Made by a program: the position numbers and the translations under genes. A stretch of DNA of 64,000 bases, taken from Nocardia bovistercoris (GTDB taxonomy: Bacteria > Actinomycetota > Actinomycetes > Mycobacteriales > Mycobacteriaceae). The notes beneath the pieces were generated by a model that was given only the letters and a program-made list of their open reading frames with translations, was not told the DNA's origin and ran no database searches. Shown piece by piece: positions 41,779 to 50,154 of this stretch; the first letter of the stretch is position 1, and each line of letters starts with the position of its first letter. Where the stretch lies: NCBI RefSeq assembly GCF_015674855.1, contig NZ_JADMLG010000010.1, positions 248,001-312,000 on the forward strand, in the 5' to 3' direction.

Positions 41779-42723
41779 TCACGGTATCGACGGCGGTGGC
41801 TGCTCACCGAGCGTGTGCCGGGTCCGGTAACGGCCGGGTGAGTGCCCGTGGGCGCGGGTGAAGGCGCGGTTGAAGGCGTGTTCGCTGGTGTAGCCGACCG
41901 AGTGGGCGATGGGCGCGATCGGATCGGTGGTGGTTCGCAGTCGGTGGGCGGCGAGTTCCATGCGCCAGCGGGTGAGGTAGTTGTTCGGAGTGTCGCCGAC
42001 CAGCGTGGTGAAGCGGCGGGCCAGGGTGGCGCGGGATACCGCGATGTGGGTGGCCAATTCCTCGACCGTCCACGCGTGGGCGGGGTCGGTGTGCAGTGCC
42101 GACAGCGCCGCGGCCATGGTGGGATCGCGCAGTGCGCTCAACCAGGACGGTGGTGTACGGGGGTCGGCGGTCGAGAGCCAGGTGCGCAGGATGTGGATGA
42201 GGATCAGGTCGAGCAGTCGGTTCAACGCGGTGCCCGCGGCGGGGCGGGGGTGCTGGATCTCGTGGCCGAGTAGCCGCACCAGATCGCCGAGTGCGTTCGT
42301 CGGGTCGGACTCGGGTTGGATCGACTCAGGAAGCAGCGTCAGCAGCGGCGTGGTGGTGGCCGGGTCGAGATGGTAAGAGGCGCAGAGTATCCGGGTTCGG
42401 CGCGGTGGTTCGCCCGCGGGCAGGACGCCGCCGTTGCTCAGTGCGGCGCGAGCGGCCGCGTGGTCGAAGGGGCGGCACGGGTGGTGCGGGTCGCTTGCCA
42501 GGCGGTGGCGGGTTCCGATCGGCAGGAGCACGACGTCACCGGGAACGAGTTGTCGTGGCGGTTGCCCTTCGAGCATCAGCCAGGCCGTTCCGCTGTTGAC
42601 GGCATGGAACGCCGCTCCGGGCACATCATCGATGGCCAGTCCCCAGTGCGGGCCCGCGTGGACCGTGGCGGCGACGGTGCCCCGCGCGCCGCTCACCGCC
42701 AGCACATCCGTCAAGGGATCCAT
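41779..42723 (-). CDS. AraC-family transcription regulator
   Basis: The protein has 314 residues. The N-terminal half is a cupin domain (residues about 10-190; WLMLEGQPPRQLVPGDVVLLPIG), and the C-terminal third carries two AraC HTH motifs (WTVEELATHIAVSRATLARRF and PIAPIAHSVGYTSEHAFNRAF). Members of this cupin/AraC class commonly control a divergent oxidoreductase gene; here an SDR is divergent 125 bp away. An in-frame ATG at 42741 is an alternative start. Confidence 0.88.
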   Translation of the reverse strand: MDPLTDVLAVSGARGTVAATVHAGPHWGLAIDDVPGAAFHAVNSGTAWLMLEGQPPRQLVPGDVVLLPIGTRHRLASDPHHPCRPFDHAAARAALSNGGVLPAGEPPRRTRILCASYHLDPATTTPLLTLLPESIQPESDPTNALGDLVRLLGHEIQHPRPAAGTALNRLLDLILIHILRTWLSTADPRTPPSWLSALRDPTMAAALSALHTDPAHAWTVEELATHIAVSRATLARRFTTLVGDTPNNYLTRWRMELAAHRLRTTTDPIAPIAHSVGYTSEHAFNRAFTRAHGHSPGRYRTRHTLGEQPPPSIP

Positions 42724-42739
42724 GAATTCCACTCTAGCC

Positions 42740-42766
42740 ATTGAGAGCTTCGGTCAAAAAATTGAG
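42740..42766 (+). promoter_or_regulatory. Possible AraC-type direct-repeat operator
   Basis: ATTGAG occurs at 42740 and again at 42761, a 21-bp spacing (two helical turns), in the A/T-rich divergent region between the AraC and SDR genes. AraC proteins typically bind such direct half-sites. The short motif makes chance occurrence possible. Confidence 0.3.
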
Positions 42767-42847
42767 CATTTCAGGCATCGTTCAGCGCAGTAGTGAGCGG
42801 ATAGGTTTGTTTCGTTCTCAAGAACCCCACTCTCGAAGGAGCGATAC

Positions 42848-43573
42848 GTGCGCATTTCAGGATCCACCGCCCTGGTTACCGGCGCGAACCGAGGCCTCGG
42901 CGCCCGGTTGGTCGCCGAACTATTGCGCCGCGATGCCTCGACCGTCTACGTCGCGGCCCGCGATCCGGAGTCCGTCGCCGAGGACGTCCGTCGCGATCCC
43001 CGCGTGCGGGTGCTGGCCCTCGACGTCACCGACCCCGACAGTGTCACCGCCGCCGCCCGGGCCTGCACCGGTGTCGACCTGCTGATCAACAACGCGGGCG
43101 TACTCGGCTTCGGCGATGTGCTCACCGGTGACCTCGCGGTGTTCGAACGCGACCTCGCCACCAACTACCTCGGCGCGTTGCGGGTCACCCGCGCCTGGTT
43201 GCCGTCGCTGCGCGCGGCGGGCCCCCGCGGCGCCGCGGTCGTCAATGTCCTCACCCTCATCGCGTTGGCGCCGGTCGCGCCCATGGCGGGTTACTGTGCG
43301 TCCAAAGCCGCCGCGCACTCGATGACCCAGGCCCTGCGCGCCGCGGTCCGCGGCGACGGCATCGAGGTGATCGGCGCCTACCCCGGTGGCATCGACACCG
43401 AGATGCTCGCGGGCGTCGACGCCGACAAAGCCGATCCCGCCGAGGTCGCCGCCCGCATCCTCACCGGCGTGGAAACCGGCCGGGAGATCATCTGGCCCGA
43501 CGACGCCTCCGCAGGCGCGGGAGCGCTCTACCTGGGCGACCCCGTCCAGCTCGAAACCATGCTGGCAGCCTGA
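42848..43573 (+). CDS. Short-chain dehydrogenase/reductase
   Basis: The 241-residue protein is a classical SDR: NAD(P)-binding TGANRGLG (residues about 10-17), NNAG at about 81, and the catalytic YxxxK in GYCASKAA. Arg residues after the first strand (AARDPE) leave cofactor choice open. GAAGGAG lies seven bases before the GTG start. It is divergent from the AraC regulator and leads a short operon with a 63-residue ORF and an acetyltransferase. Confidence 0.9.
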   Translation: MRISGSTALVTGANRGLGARLVAELLRRDASTVYVAARDPESVAEDVRRDPRVRVLALDVTDPDSVTAAARACTGVDLLINNAGVLGFGDVLTGDLAVFERDLATNYLGALRVTRAWLPSLRAAGPRGAAVVNVLTLIALAPVAPMAGYCASKAAAHSMTQALRAAVRGDGIEVIGAYPGGIDTEMLAGVDADKADPAEVAARILTGVETGREIIWPDDASAGAGALYLGDPVQLETMLAA

Positions 43574-43576
43574 ATC

Positions 43577-43768
43577 ATGAACGCCGACAACGGTGACAGC
43601 CCGGCACCGGGTCCGCTCGTCGCCCGCCGGGTGCATCCCGCCGACCCGCTCCGGCTGCTGTCCGCTCCGGACGAGGCTGATCCGCCATCGGCCGACACAT
43701 GGCGGGTGCTGATCGCGGCGGAAAATCAGTTGCCCGATCGCCGCCGATCGAATGTACTGCCCCGATGA
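43577..43768 (+). CDS. Small hypothetical protein in SDR operon
   Basis: A 63-residue ORF begins three bases after the SDR stop, and its TGA overlaps the ATG of the acetyltransferase (ATGA). This tight packing argues for a translated gene. The product is polar, Pro/Asp/Arg-rich (SAPDEADPPSADTWRVLIAAE) with no recognised domain. Confidence 0.5.
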   Translation: MNADNGDSPAPGPLVARRVHPADPLRLLSAPDEADPPSADTWRVLIAAENQLPDRRRSNVLPR

Positions 43769-44223
43769 CGTCTTCGGCTACCACGGTGCGTGTCGCCACC
43801 GCGGTCGACTCGGCCGCCGTAACGGCCATGGCCGTCGAGTTCTACTCAGCGGAAGGTTTCGCCACCGACGCACGGGAATTGGGGAACAATCTCGTGACGT
43901 TGCTGGCATCGCCGGCGGCGCGGGTCGCGGTCGTGGATGGGGGAGCGGAGCTGCTCGGCTTCGCTGTCACCACCACCGGCTTCGGGCTGGAGAACGGCCC
44001 GATCGCCGTGCTCGACGATCTGTTCGTGGTGCCGAGCGCGCGGCGGCTCGGGCTGGGCGGCCTGCTCATCGAGGACTGCACCGCGTGGGCGCGTGAACGG
44101 GGATGCCCGTATCTCGAACTGGTCGTGGCACCCAACGGTCGCGACGTCGGGCATCTGTTCACCTACTACCGCGCCCGCGGTTTCCTCGACGAAGGCCGCC
44201 GTCTGCTCAGCAAACGGCTCTGA
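43765..44223 (+). CDS. GNAT-family N-acetyltransferase
   Basis: The 152-residue protein shows the GNAT core: strand and loop VLDDLFVVPSARRLGLGGLLIEDC with acetyl-CoA-binding RRLGLGG, and the C-terminal LFTYYRARGFLDEGRRLLSKRL. The start at 43765 overlaps the stop of the preceding small ORF. Substrate unknown. It ends the SDR operon. Confidence 0.85.
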   Translation: MTSSATTVRVATAVDSAAVTAMAVEFYSAEGFATDARELGNNLVTLLASPAARVAVVDGGAELLGFAVTTTGFGLENGPIAVLDDLFVVPSARRLGLGGLLIEDCTAWARERGCPYLELVVAPNGRDVGHLFTYYRARGFLDEGRRLLSKRL

Positions 44224-44417
44224 CTCGACCGGAGCACATGCGGCGGAGGCGACCGGCGCTCTTCGATCGTCGGCTCGGCCGACGGGCTCAGTAGACATAA
44301 CGACACCGCCCACCTCGAACCTCAACCGGCGGCCGCAACGGTTGGCCCAGCGGCATGGTAGGTGGCCGTATCGGTTGGGAAGTCGTCCGATACGAGTCCT
44401 GGCGTTCGCCGACGCGA

Positions 44418-45722
44418 TCACGGACAGGTCGTGGCGTCATCCTCGGGCGGGTGCCCATGCAGGTCGCGGATGACGTATCGGCCTTTGTCGGTGGCCTTCG
44501 CCCGGTAGAGACTGCTGTCGGCCGCCTCGAGCACGGATTCGGCGTCGGCGATCGGTGCGAGGACCGCGCCGATGCTGGCGGAGATCCGCTGCTGTCGGGT
44601 GTCGAGATCGATCGGCGCGGTGATCTGCGACAACAATAGGTCGGCTATTTTGCGCACCAGGTCGAGATCGGCGGGCGGCGGGATCAGCGCGACGAATTCG
44701 TCACCGCCGATGCGCGCGATGAGGCAGTCGTGTTCCCGGGCGATATCGCGCAGTCGCGCGGCGATGGCGGTCAGGATCTTGTCGCCGACACCGTGCCCGA
44801 ACCGGTCGTTGATCCGCTTGAAGTGATCGAGATCGGCGAAACACAGGCCGATACGGTCGTCGCCGTCGCCCGCGTCGCGGATCAGTCGCCCCATCCGCTC
44901 GAGCAGGTAGCGCCGATTGGGCAGTCCGGTCAGTGGATCGTGGCGCGCTTGATGACGCAGCTGCTCCTGGGTCCGGCGGCGGGCGGTGTCGTCGCTGCCG
45001 ACCGCCAGGGTGTAGTCGGGGTACGGACCGCTGCCCTGCACGAAGGTGACCGTGAAGCTGACCCAGATGACCTCACCATCCGGACGCGTCAATTGGCGAT
45101 CGATCAGCACGGTGCCCTCCTTCGCGGAGACCATTTCCTCGAACACCCGTGCACGGATCAGTTCGTGATCATCCGGAGGCGCGAATTGGTATACCGATGC
45201 TCCGCGCAGGTCATCGGCGGGAATACCCAGCATGTCGGCGAGATTCCGATTGACCTCCACGAGCCTGCCGTCGGTGTCCGCTATCGCGATGGCAAGCGGC
45301 GCGTTGTCGAACAGATGCCGGTACAGACCGTCCGCACCGCCCGATTCGGTCACCTCGGACGGTGGTTCGCCGCGGTCGTGCGCACCGCACAACCGGGCTT
45401 GGTGCCCCTGTGCCAGGGCGGCCAACAACACCGCGAGCCGCTCCTCCGCGTCTTCCCGGCTGTCGCGATCGACCAGACTCCGCAGGACCCGCGCGGACGA
45501 CAACGGCACGGCCGGATCGGAGAGCCGCGCATCGACGAGCGCGGCGCCCACCCGCCAAGCCCGCGACGGGTCGCAACGCTCCGCACCCAACGCGGCGACG
45601 AGGTCATCGATGAACCTCAGCAGCAACCTTTGACCCAGCCGCGCCGAGAGCGGCGCCGCGTGCCCACTGGCGAGGGCTTGCCACCAACGCCGAGCCAGTT
45701 GCCTGCGCGCGATCTCGTCCAC
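44418..45722 (-). CDS. PAS-GGDEF diguanylate cyclase
   Basis: The 434-residue cytoplasmic protein has a helical N-terminal region (1-125), a PAS sensor domain (about 130-250; NAPLAIAIADTDGRLVEVN) and a GGDEF domain (about 258-425). The active site GGDEF is intact at 339-343 and DLDHFKRIND gives the metal site, so c-di-GMP synthesis is likely. The inhibitory RxxD motif is present only as REHD with six residues, not five, before GGDEF, so feedback inhibition is doubtful. No EAL domain. It is convergent with the acetyltransferase. Confidence 0.88.
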   Translation of the reverse strand: MDEIARRQLARRWWQALASGHAAPLSARLGQRLLLRFIDDLVAALGAERCDPSRAWRVGAALVDARLSDPAVPLSSARVLRSLVDRDSREDAEERLAVLLAALAQGHQARLCGAHDRGEPPSEVTESGGADGLYRHLFDNAPLAIAIADTDGRLVEVNRNLADMLGIPADDLRGASVYQFAPPDDHELIRARVFEEMVSAKEGTVLIDRQLTRPDGEVIWVSFTVTFVQGSGPYPDYTLAVGSDDTARRRTQEQLRHQARHDPLTGLPNRRYLLERMGRLIRDAGDGDDRIGLCFADLDHFKRINDRFGHGVGDKILTAIAARLRDIAREHDCLIARIGGDEFVALIPPPADLDLVRKIADLLLSQITAPIDLDTRQQRISASIGAVLAPIADAESVLEAADSSLYRAKATDKGRYVIRDLHGHPPEDDATTCP

Positions 45723-46185
45723 TACCGCCTTTCGGTGCCCGCCTGCTCGAGAAGACGCTCCAGGATCGAACCCGAATCGCGATCACGATCCCACGTCACA
45801 GTCACCGACAGCACGACTTCAACCACCGGCGTCAGAGTACTCGGCTCCACACGACACAAAGCTGGATTCACGCGCACCGCGCGAGGCCGACATCCCGCCG
45901 ACCGACACACCACGCCGACGGGCCCGTCTCTCCTGTCGGACCGCGACGGGCCGATATCGCCGATATCGTCGACCGCGACCTGCCGGGATACCGAGGGAGC
46001 GCGGTATCGGTGTCAACGTCGCCGGTGTGACGGCGCATCCTGTGACCGATGGGTGCGGTCGTCGACGTCACCGGAACGTTGTGCGGGCGCGTGCGGCCTC
46101 GATGTGTAACGGTCCGGCGCCGGGCGAGATACTAGTTGCCGTAACGAGTTCCAAGCTCGTCGGGTGGTGATGGAGAGGAGTGACG
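45723..46185. other. Intergenic region upstream of the HXS locus
   Basis: This 463-bp divergent region between the diguanylate cyclase and the HXS genes shows no convincing gene. GAGATACTAG near 46124-46133 could serve as a -10 element for the HXS operon; no palindromic operator is evident. Confidence 0.4.
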
Positions 46186-46254
46186 ATGGAACGCACGGGC
46201 ATTTCGTCCGCCGTGGTCGACTCGGGTTCGATTCTGGGAGGTACGAATGCGTGA
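46186..46254 (+). CDS. 22-codon ORF overlapping hxsA start (leader or small peptide)
   Basis: An ATG with a strong GGAGAGGAG ribosome site five bases upstream opens a 22-codon frame (MERTGISSAVVDSGS...). Its stop lies six bases into hxsA, so the frames overlap by eight bases. The hxsA ribosome site (GGGAGG) lies within it. It could couple translation of hxsA or be a small peptide product in its own right. Confidence 0.5.
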   Translation: MERTGISSAVVDSGSILGGTNA

Positions 46255-46843
46255 GACGCCGAAGATCGTGAGTCTGACGGCGGCCCTCGCCGCCCTCGCG
46301 ATCCCCACCGCCGCACAGGCGGTCGCGGAGGCGCCCGTCTCGACGGGAACGGACGAATCTCGCGTCACGGCGGCACGGGAGGATGACCGGCCTGAGCCTC
46401 GGGTTGCCTTGCCGGACAACGTCGAGTTGATGAGCTTCACGACGCATCGCGCCGCCGACGGCCGATTGTTCGCGCGGCATGGTTCCCATTCGTCTCACTC
46501 ATCCCATTCGTCTCATGCATCTCATGCGTCTTCCAGTCCGGGGTTCGGCGGACCGAATGTGCCGAAGCCGGGCTACATTCCACCGCCTGCCGTGACCCCA
46601 CCGGCCCCTCCGCCGCCCGCAGCCGCTCCGCCTACCACCACCACCCCACCGACCAGCTCGCAGCCTGCTTCCGATCCGTTCTCTCTGGCGTGCACGCGGG
46701 CAAAGGAGGGCTTCGGCCTGAACGAGATCGCGCGCGAGCTGCAAGAGGTCTTCGGCCTCGCCGCGACCGAGGCCGAGGATCTTGCCCAGCGAGCATTGGA
46801 CCTGTGTACGAAGGTCGACCCGACTGCCGTGCCCCCTCGGTGA
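46247..46843 (+). CDS. hxsA: His-Xaa-Ser repeat protein HxsA (modification target)
   Basis: The 198-residue protein begins with a signal peptide (cleavage expected after PTAAQA, residue about 25). A central region has six consecutive His-Xaa-Ser triplets (HGS, three HSS, two HAS; residues 78-95), then a Pro/Thr-rich linker, and a C-terminal helical domain with two Cys (ACTRAKEGFGL and LDLCTK). This is the defining architecture of HxsA, described with the HxsB/HxsC radical SAM pair by Haft and Basu (2011) as the presumed target of modification. GGGAGG lies five bases before ATG. It is first of four genes hxsA-D-B-C. The nature of the modification here is unknown. Confidence 0.88.
   Translation: MRETPKIVSLTAALAALAIPTAAQAVAEAPVSTGTDESRVTAAREDDRPEPRVALPDNVELMSFTTHRAADGRLFARHGSHSSHSSHSSHASHASSSPGFGGPNVPKPGYIPPPAVTPPAPPPPAAAPPTTTTPPTSSQPASDPFSLACTRAKEGFGLNEIARELQEVFGLAATEAEDLAQRALDLCTKVDPTAVPPR
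46478..46531 (+). repeat. His-Xaa-Ser triplet repeat (six 9-bp units)
   Basis: Six 9-bp units encode HGS-HSS-HSS-HSS-HAS-HAS. They use CAT, TCT and TCA codons that are rare in the GC-rich surroundings, giving a local GC dip. Confidence 0.95.
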
Positions 46844-46923
46844 CCGAGCAGTGCAGTTGCCTTCGAACTATGTCAGATGCTCTCGGCGAGTGCGGGTTCC
46901 GCGTTCTGTGATGGGATCGAGTG

Positions 46924-47220
46924 ATGTCAGGGTCTGATTCGGTGGTCGACTTCAGCAGGTCGGTGCAGTCGCTCGACGCGCTGCGGGAGGCCGCTTACCG
47001 TTTGATCGGGCAGGCGGCATGCCAGATCGACGAAGCGGACGGGCGATACGTCTGTCGGCTCTCACCAACGCAGTCACAGCTTCGGGGCGATGAGTTGCGC
47101 ACTCATTTCCTGAATCTCGTGACGGACGAGAACCTGCGCGAGAAGGTCGGTCGCGAGACCGGCCGGTATCGCGATGTCATCGTCGCGTTGGCATTCGGAT
47201 CGCTGGCCGAGGGGGAGTGA
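46924..47220 (+). CDS. hxsD: His-Xaa-Ser system protein HxsD
   Basis: A 98-residue protein between hxsA and hxsB, of the size and position of HxsD. It shows LREAAYRLIGQAACQIDEA near the start and a conserved-looking core ELRTHFLNLVTDENLREKVG leading into VIVALAFGSL. HxsD is a small accessory protein of unknown role, possibly a peptide-recognition partner for the maturases. GTG at 46921 is directly followed by the ATG chosen here. Four bases separate its stop from the hxsB start. Confidence 0.8.
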   Translation: MSGSDSVVDFSRSVQSLDALREAAYRLIGQAACQIDEADGRYVCRLSPTQSQLRGDELRTHFLNLVTDENLREKVGRETGRYRDVIVALAFGSLAEGE

Positions 47221-47223
47221 TCG

Positions 47224-48678
47224 TTGGCCGGCTTCGCCTCAGCGGACTCGTTCCGTCCGGACACGTCCCGGCTGCGACTCCTGCCCATTCGGTTCGAACG
47301 GCTCGGTGCAGACCGCTTCCTCGTCGGCAACATGGTCGGCGACATGGCGGAAATGACGACAACCGAGCTGGAGCGGCTGTGCGCGCTCGATCTCACCCCT
47401 GGTGACGGGCTCTATGAGAGGGCTTTCGAGAAGCTCTTCGTCGCATCGGCCGATCAGCGCGCACCGCAGCAGCTTCTCGCCCTTCGCCTGCGTAGCCGCC
47501 TGAGCTTCCTGCGCGCCGCAACGCCATTGCACCTGTTCGTCGTCACGCTGCGATGCGAGCACTCCTGCCCGTACTGCCAGGTGTCGCGTCAGAGCAAGGA
47601 CCGCGTCCGCTACGACATGGACAGCGCCACGGCGTCCAGAGCACTGGATATCGCTCTGTCCGCGCCCGCGCCGATGATCAAGATCGAGTTTCAAGGCGGC
47701 GAGCCGCTGCTGAACTTCGAGCTCATCCGGTGGATCGTCGTGACCGCGCAGGAGCGGGCGGTGCCCCTGGGCAAGCAGTTGCAATTCGTGATCACGACGA
47801 ACCTGGCGCTCCTGGATGACGAAGTGCTCGAATTCTGCGCTGAGCACGATGTTCTGCTCAGTACGTCACTGGACGGGCCGCGCGATCTGCACAACAGGAA
47901 TCGGCCACGTCGTGGCGGGAACAGCTACGAGCTCGCGGTGGCCGGAATCGGGCGCATTCGAGAGCGGCTCGGCCCGGACCGGGTAGGTGCGTTGATGACC
48001 ACCACCGAAGCGAGTCTGGATCGTGTGGAGGAGATCGTCGATGAGTACCTCGCACAGGGTCTCGACGGCATCTTCCTGAGGCCGTTGTCTCCGTACGGTC
48101 ATGCGATCAAGACCAAACAGTTCCACAAGTACGATGCCCGGGAATGGCTCGAATTCTGGAAGCGCGGTCTTCGCTACATCCTGGAGATCAACAAGTCCGG
48201 CCGCCGGTTTCCCGAGTTCTATTCGGCCTTCATCCTTCGCCGGATGCTGAGTGATGAGCCCATCGGGTATGTCGATCTGAGAAGTCCGGCGGGGATCGGT
48301 CTCGGTGCGCTGGTCTACAACTACGACGGCACCGTATTCGCCTCGGACGAGGCGCGGATGCTCGCCGAAATGGGGGACCGCAGCTTCGAACTCGGCAACG
48401 TACACGAGCATGGTTACCGAGATCTGGTGTTGTCCGACACGCTGGTGTCAGCGGTGGCGGATTCGCTGACCCAGACCGCTCCACAGTGCTCGGCCTGCGT
48501 ATTCGAGCCCAACTGCGGCGCGGACCCGGTGTATCACCACGCGACGCAGGGGGACCTGCTCGGGATCAAACCGCTATCGGAGTTCTGCGAGCGACAGAAG
48601 GGCGTGATCACGCACTTGTTCGAACTGTTGGAACACTCACCCGAAGACGCCGCCGTTCTGCGGGAGTGGGCGTCGTGA
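47224..48678 (+). CDS. hxsB: Radical SAM maturase HxsB
   Basis: The 484-residue protein has the radical SAM cluster motif CxxxCxxC at Cys111, 115 and 118 (RCEHSCPYC), preceded by about 100 residues of N-terminal domain, and the glycine-rich FQGGEPLLNF for SAM binding. The C-terminus holds a Cys-rich SPASM-like region (QCSACVFEPNCGADPVYHH, then SEFCERQ) for an additional Fe-S cluster. Together with HxsC it should modify HxsA. TTG start with GGGGGAG about seven bases upstream. Its stop overlaps the hxsC start (GTGA), so the pair is translationally coupled. Confidence 0.92.
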   Translation: MAGFASADSFRPDTSRLRLLPIRFERLGADRFLVGNMVGDMAEMTTTELERLCALDLTPGDGLYERAFEKLFVASADQRAPQQLLALRLRSRLSFLRAATPLHLFVVTLRCEHSCPYCQVSRQSKDRVRYDMDSATASRALDIALSAPAPMIKIEFQGGEPLLNFELIRWIVVTAQERAVPLGKQLQFVITTNLALLDDEVLEFCAEHDVLLSTSLDGPRDLHNRNRPRRGGNSYELAVAGIGRIRERLGPDRVGALMTTTEASLDRVEEIVDEYLAQGLDGIFLRPLSPYGHAIKTKQFHKYDAREWLEFWKRGLRYILEINKSGRRFPEFYSAFILRRMLSDEPIGYVDLRSPAGIGLGALVYNYDGTVFASDEARMLAEMGDRSFELGNVHEHGYRDLVLSDTLVSAVADSLTQTAPQCSACVFEPNCGADPVYHHATQGDLLGIKPLSEFCERQKGVITHLFELLEHSPEDAAVLREWAS

Positions 48679-49835
48679 AACCTCTTCTGCTCGTGGGACG
48701 ATCACCGGCGGCGGACAACGTCGGACTCGGTGACGAGAACCGGATCGTGCGGCTGCGCCCCCCGAACAGTGCCCCGTCGGATGATCGCGATGCCGCGCTG
48801 ATCGTCGACGATTGTGACTGGACGGCGGCGCAGGCGAACGGATTCCGGATCGCGGTCGGGCGCGACGCGTGCCCGGACGGTGCGTCGTCGAGCTACATCC
48901 GACTTCCGGCGGGGTTCGCCGAGGTCGGCGATGGCGATGTGATGAGCATCTACCCGCGGTCGGGTCGAGTGAGGCTGCTCTACCGACGGTCGTCGCGACA
49001 CAACTTCTTCCTCGTCACCGAACGCTGCGACAACTATTGCCTGATGTGTTCGCAGCCGCCGAAGAAGGTCGATGACAGCCGGCTGATCGACGAGATCGCA
49101 GAGGCATTGCCGCTGCTCGACCCGGCGACTCCCGCACTGACATTCACCGGCGGGGAACCGCTCACCGAATGGCGCCGATTCATCGGGCTGCTGGAGCTGT
49201 CGCGGGATCTGCTCCCGGACACCGCGATCCACGTATTGACCAACGGGCGCGCCTTCTCCGTTCCCGAGGTCGCGCACGCCTGGGCCGAGATCGGGCATCC
49301 GCACCTCTCGGCAGGTATACCGATCTACGCGGCGGTGGATCACATTCACGACTACGTGGTTCAGGCCGCGGGCGCGTTCGACGAAACTGTTCTCGGCGTG
49401 CTCCGACTCAAGAACCTCGGACAACGGGTCGAGATTCGTATTGTCCTGCACGCCATCACCACACCGCGCCTCCGCGAGACCTGCTCGTGGATCGCGCGTA
49501 ACCTTCCATTCGTCGATCACGTCGCTCTGATGGGCATGGAAAACACCGGCTTCGCGATCGCCAACGACGCCACACTGTGGATCGATCCCGTCGATTACCA
49601 AGAGCAGTTGAAGGCCGGTGTCGACGCCCTGTCCGTCGCCGGGGTGAACGTTTCGATCTACAACCTGCCCCTGTGTGTCCTCGATGCGGGCATCCGGCCG
49701 TTCGCGGTGCAGTCGATCTCGGATTGGAAGAACGCGTACGTCGCGGAGTGTGACGACTGCTCGGTGCGCCACGAATGTGCCGGCTTCTTCTCGACGGGGC
49801 GACCGAAGTTCAGTCGCGGGATAGCCGCTATCTAA
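48675..49835 (+). CDS. hxsC: Radical SAM maturase HxsC
   Basis: The 386-residue protein has an N-terminal region of about 105 residues and then RHNFFLVTERCDNYCLMCSQ, with CxxxCxxC at Cys118, 122 and 125. TFTGGEPL provides the SAM-binding glycines. The C-terminal Cys cluster is CDDCSVRHEC. It is the second radical SAM enzyme of the HXS system; the two enzymes differ in sequence and are expected to act together or in sequence on HxsA. The start GTG overlaps the hxsB stop. It is the last gene of the operon. Confidence 0.92.
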   Translation: MKPLLLVGRSPAADNVGLGDENRIVRLRPPNSAPSDDRDAALIVDDCDWTAAQANGFRIAVGRDACPDGASSSYIRLPAGFAEVGDGDVMSIYPRSGRVRLLYRRSSRHNFFLVTERCDNYCLMCSQPPKKVDDSRLIDEIAEALPLLDPATPALTFTGGEPLTEWRRFIGLLELSRDLLPDTAIHVLTNGRAFSVPEVAHAWAEIGHPHLSAGIPIYAAVDHIHDYVVQAAGAFDETVLGVLRLKNLGQRVEIRIVLHAITTPRLRETCSWIARNLPFVDHVALMGMENTGFAIANDATLWIDPVDYQEQLKAGVDALSVAGVNVSIYNLPLCVLDAGIRPFAVQSISDWKNAYVAECDDCSVRHECAGFFSTGRPKFSRGIAAI

Positions 49836-50154
49836 CCATTTTCTTTCACGAGGCGGGTGTGCCGGCATGAGGGGTTTCGGATTGGTGTTTCCGATCACCC
49901 GAGGTCGGTGTATCCGCGGGAGGACCGCCTGACCGAACCCCTGGACACGTGGCTGACCGGAGTCTTCCATACACCCGTCCGTCCTGAAGACGGTACGTCC
50001 AGCAGGCCGCAGAGGACCGACGTCGCCTTCGCCATACCTGAACTGCGGCAATGGCGGCCGGCGGTTGGCGTGCTCGCGATTGTGACCTGATTGGAACCGT
50101 GTGTGGTCTGCTGGATCCCCCTGCGTGAGCTACTCGCTTCTCGAGTAGTGGTGA
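49836..50154. other. Intergenic region after the HXS operon
   Basis: This 319-bp convergent region between hxsC and the TetR gene shows no convincing gene; the frames that cross it lack start signals and have no family resemblance. No clear T-rich terminator is seen. Confidence 0.5.

Noticed and set aside
44269..44283. Hairpin GTCGGC-TCG-GCCGAC as terminator between convergent genes.
   Set aside because: Only six pairs and no T-run; too weak to call.
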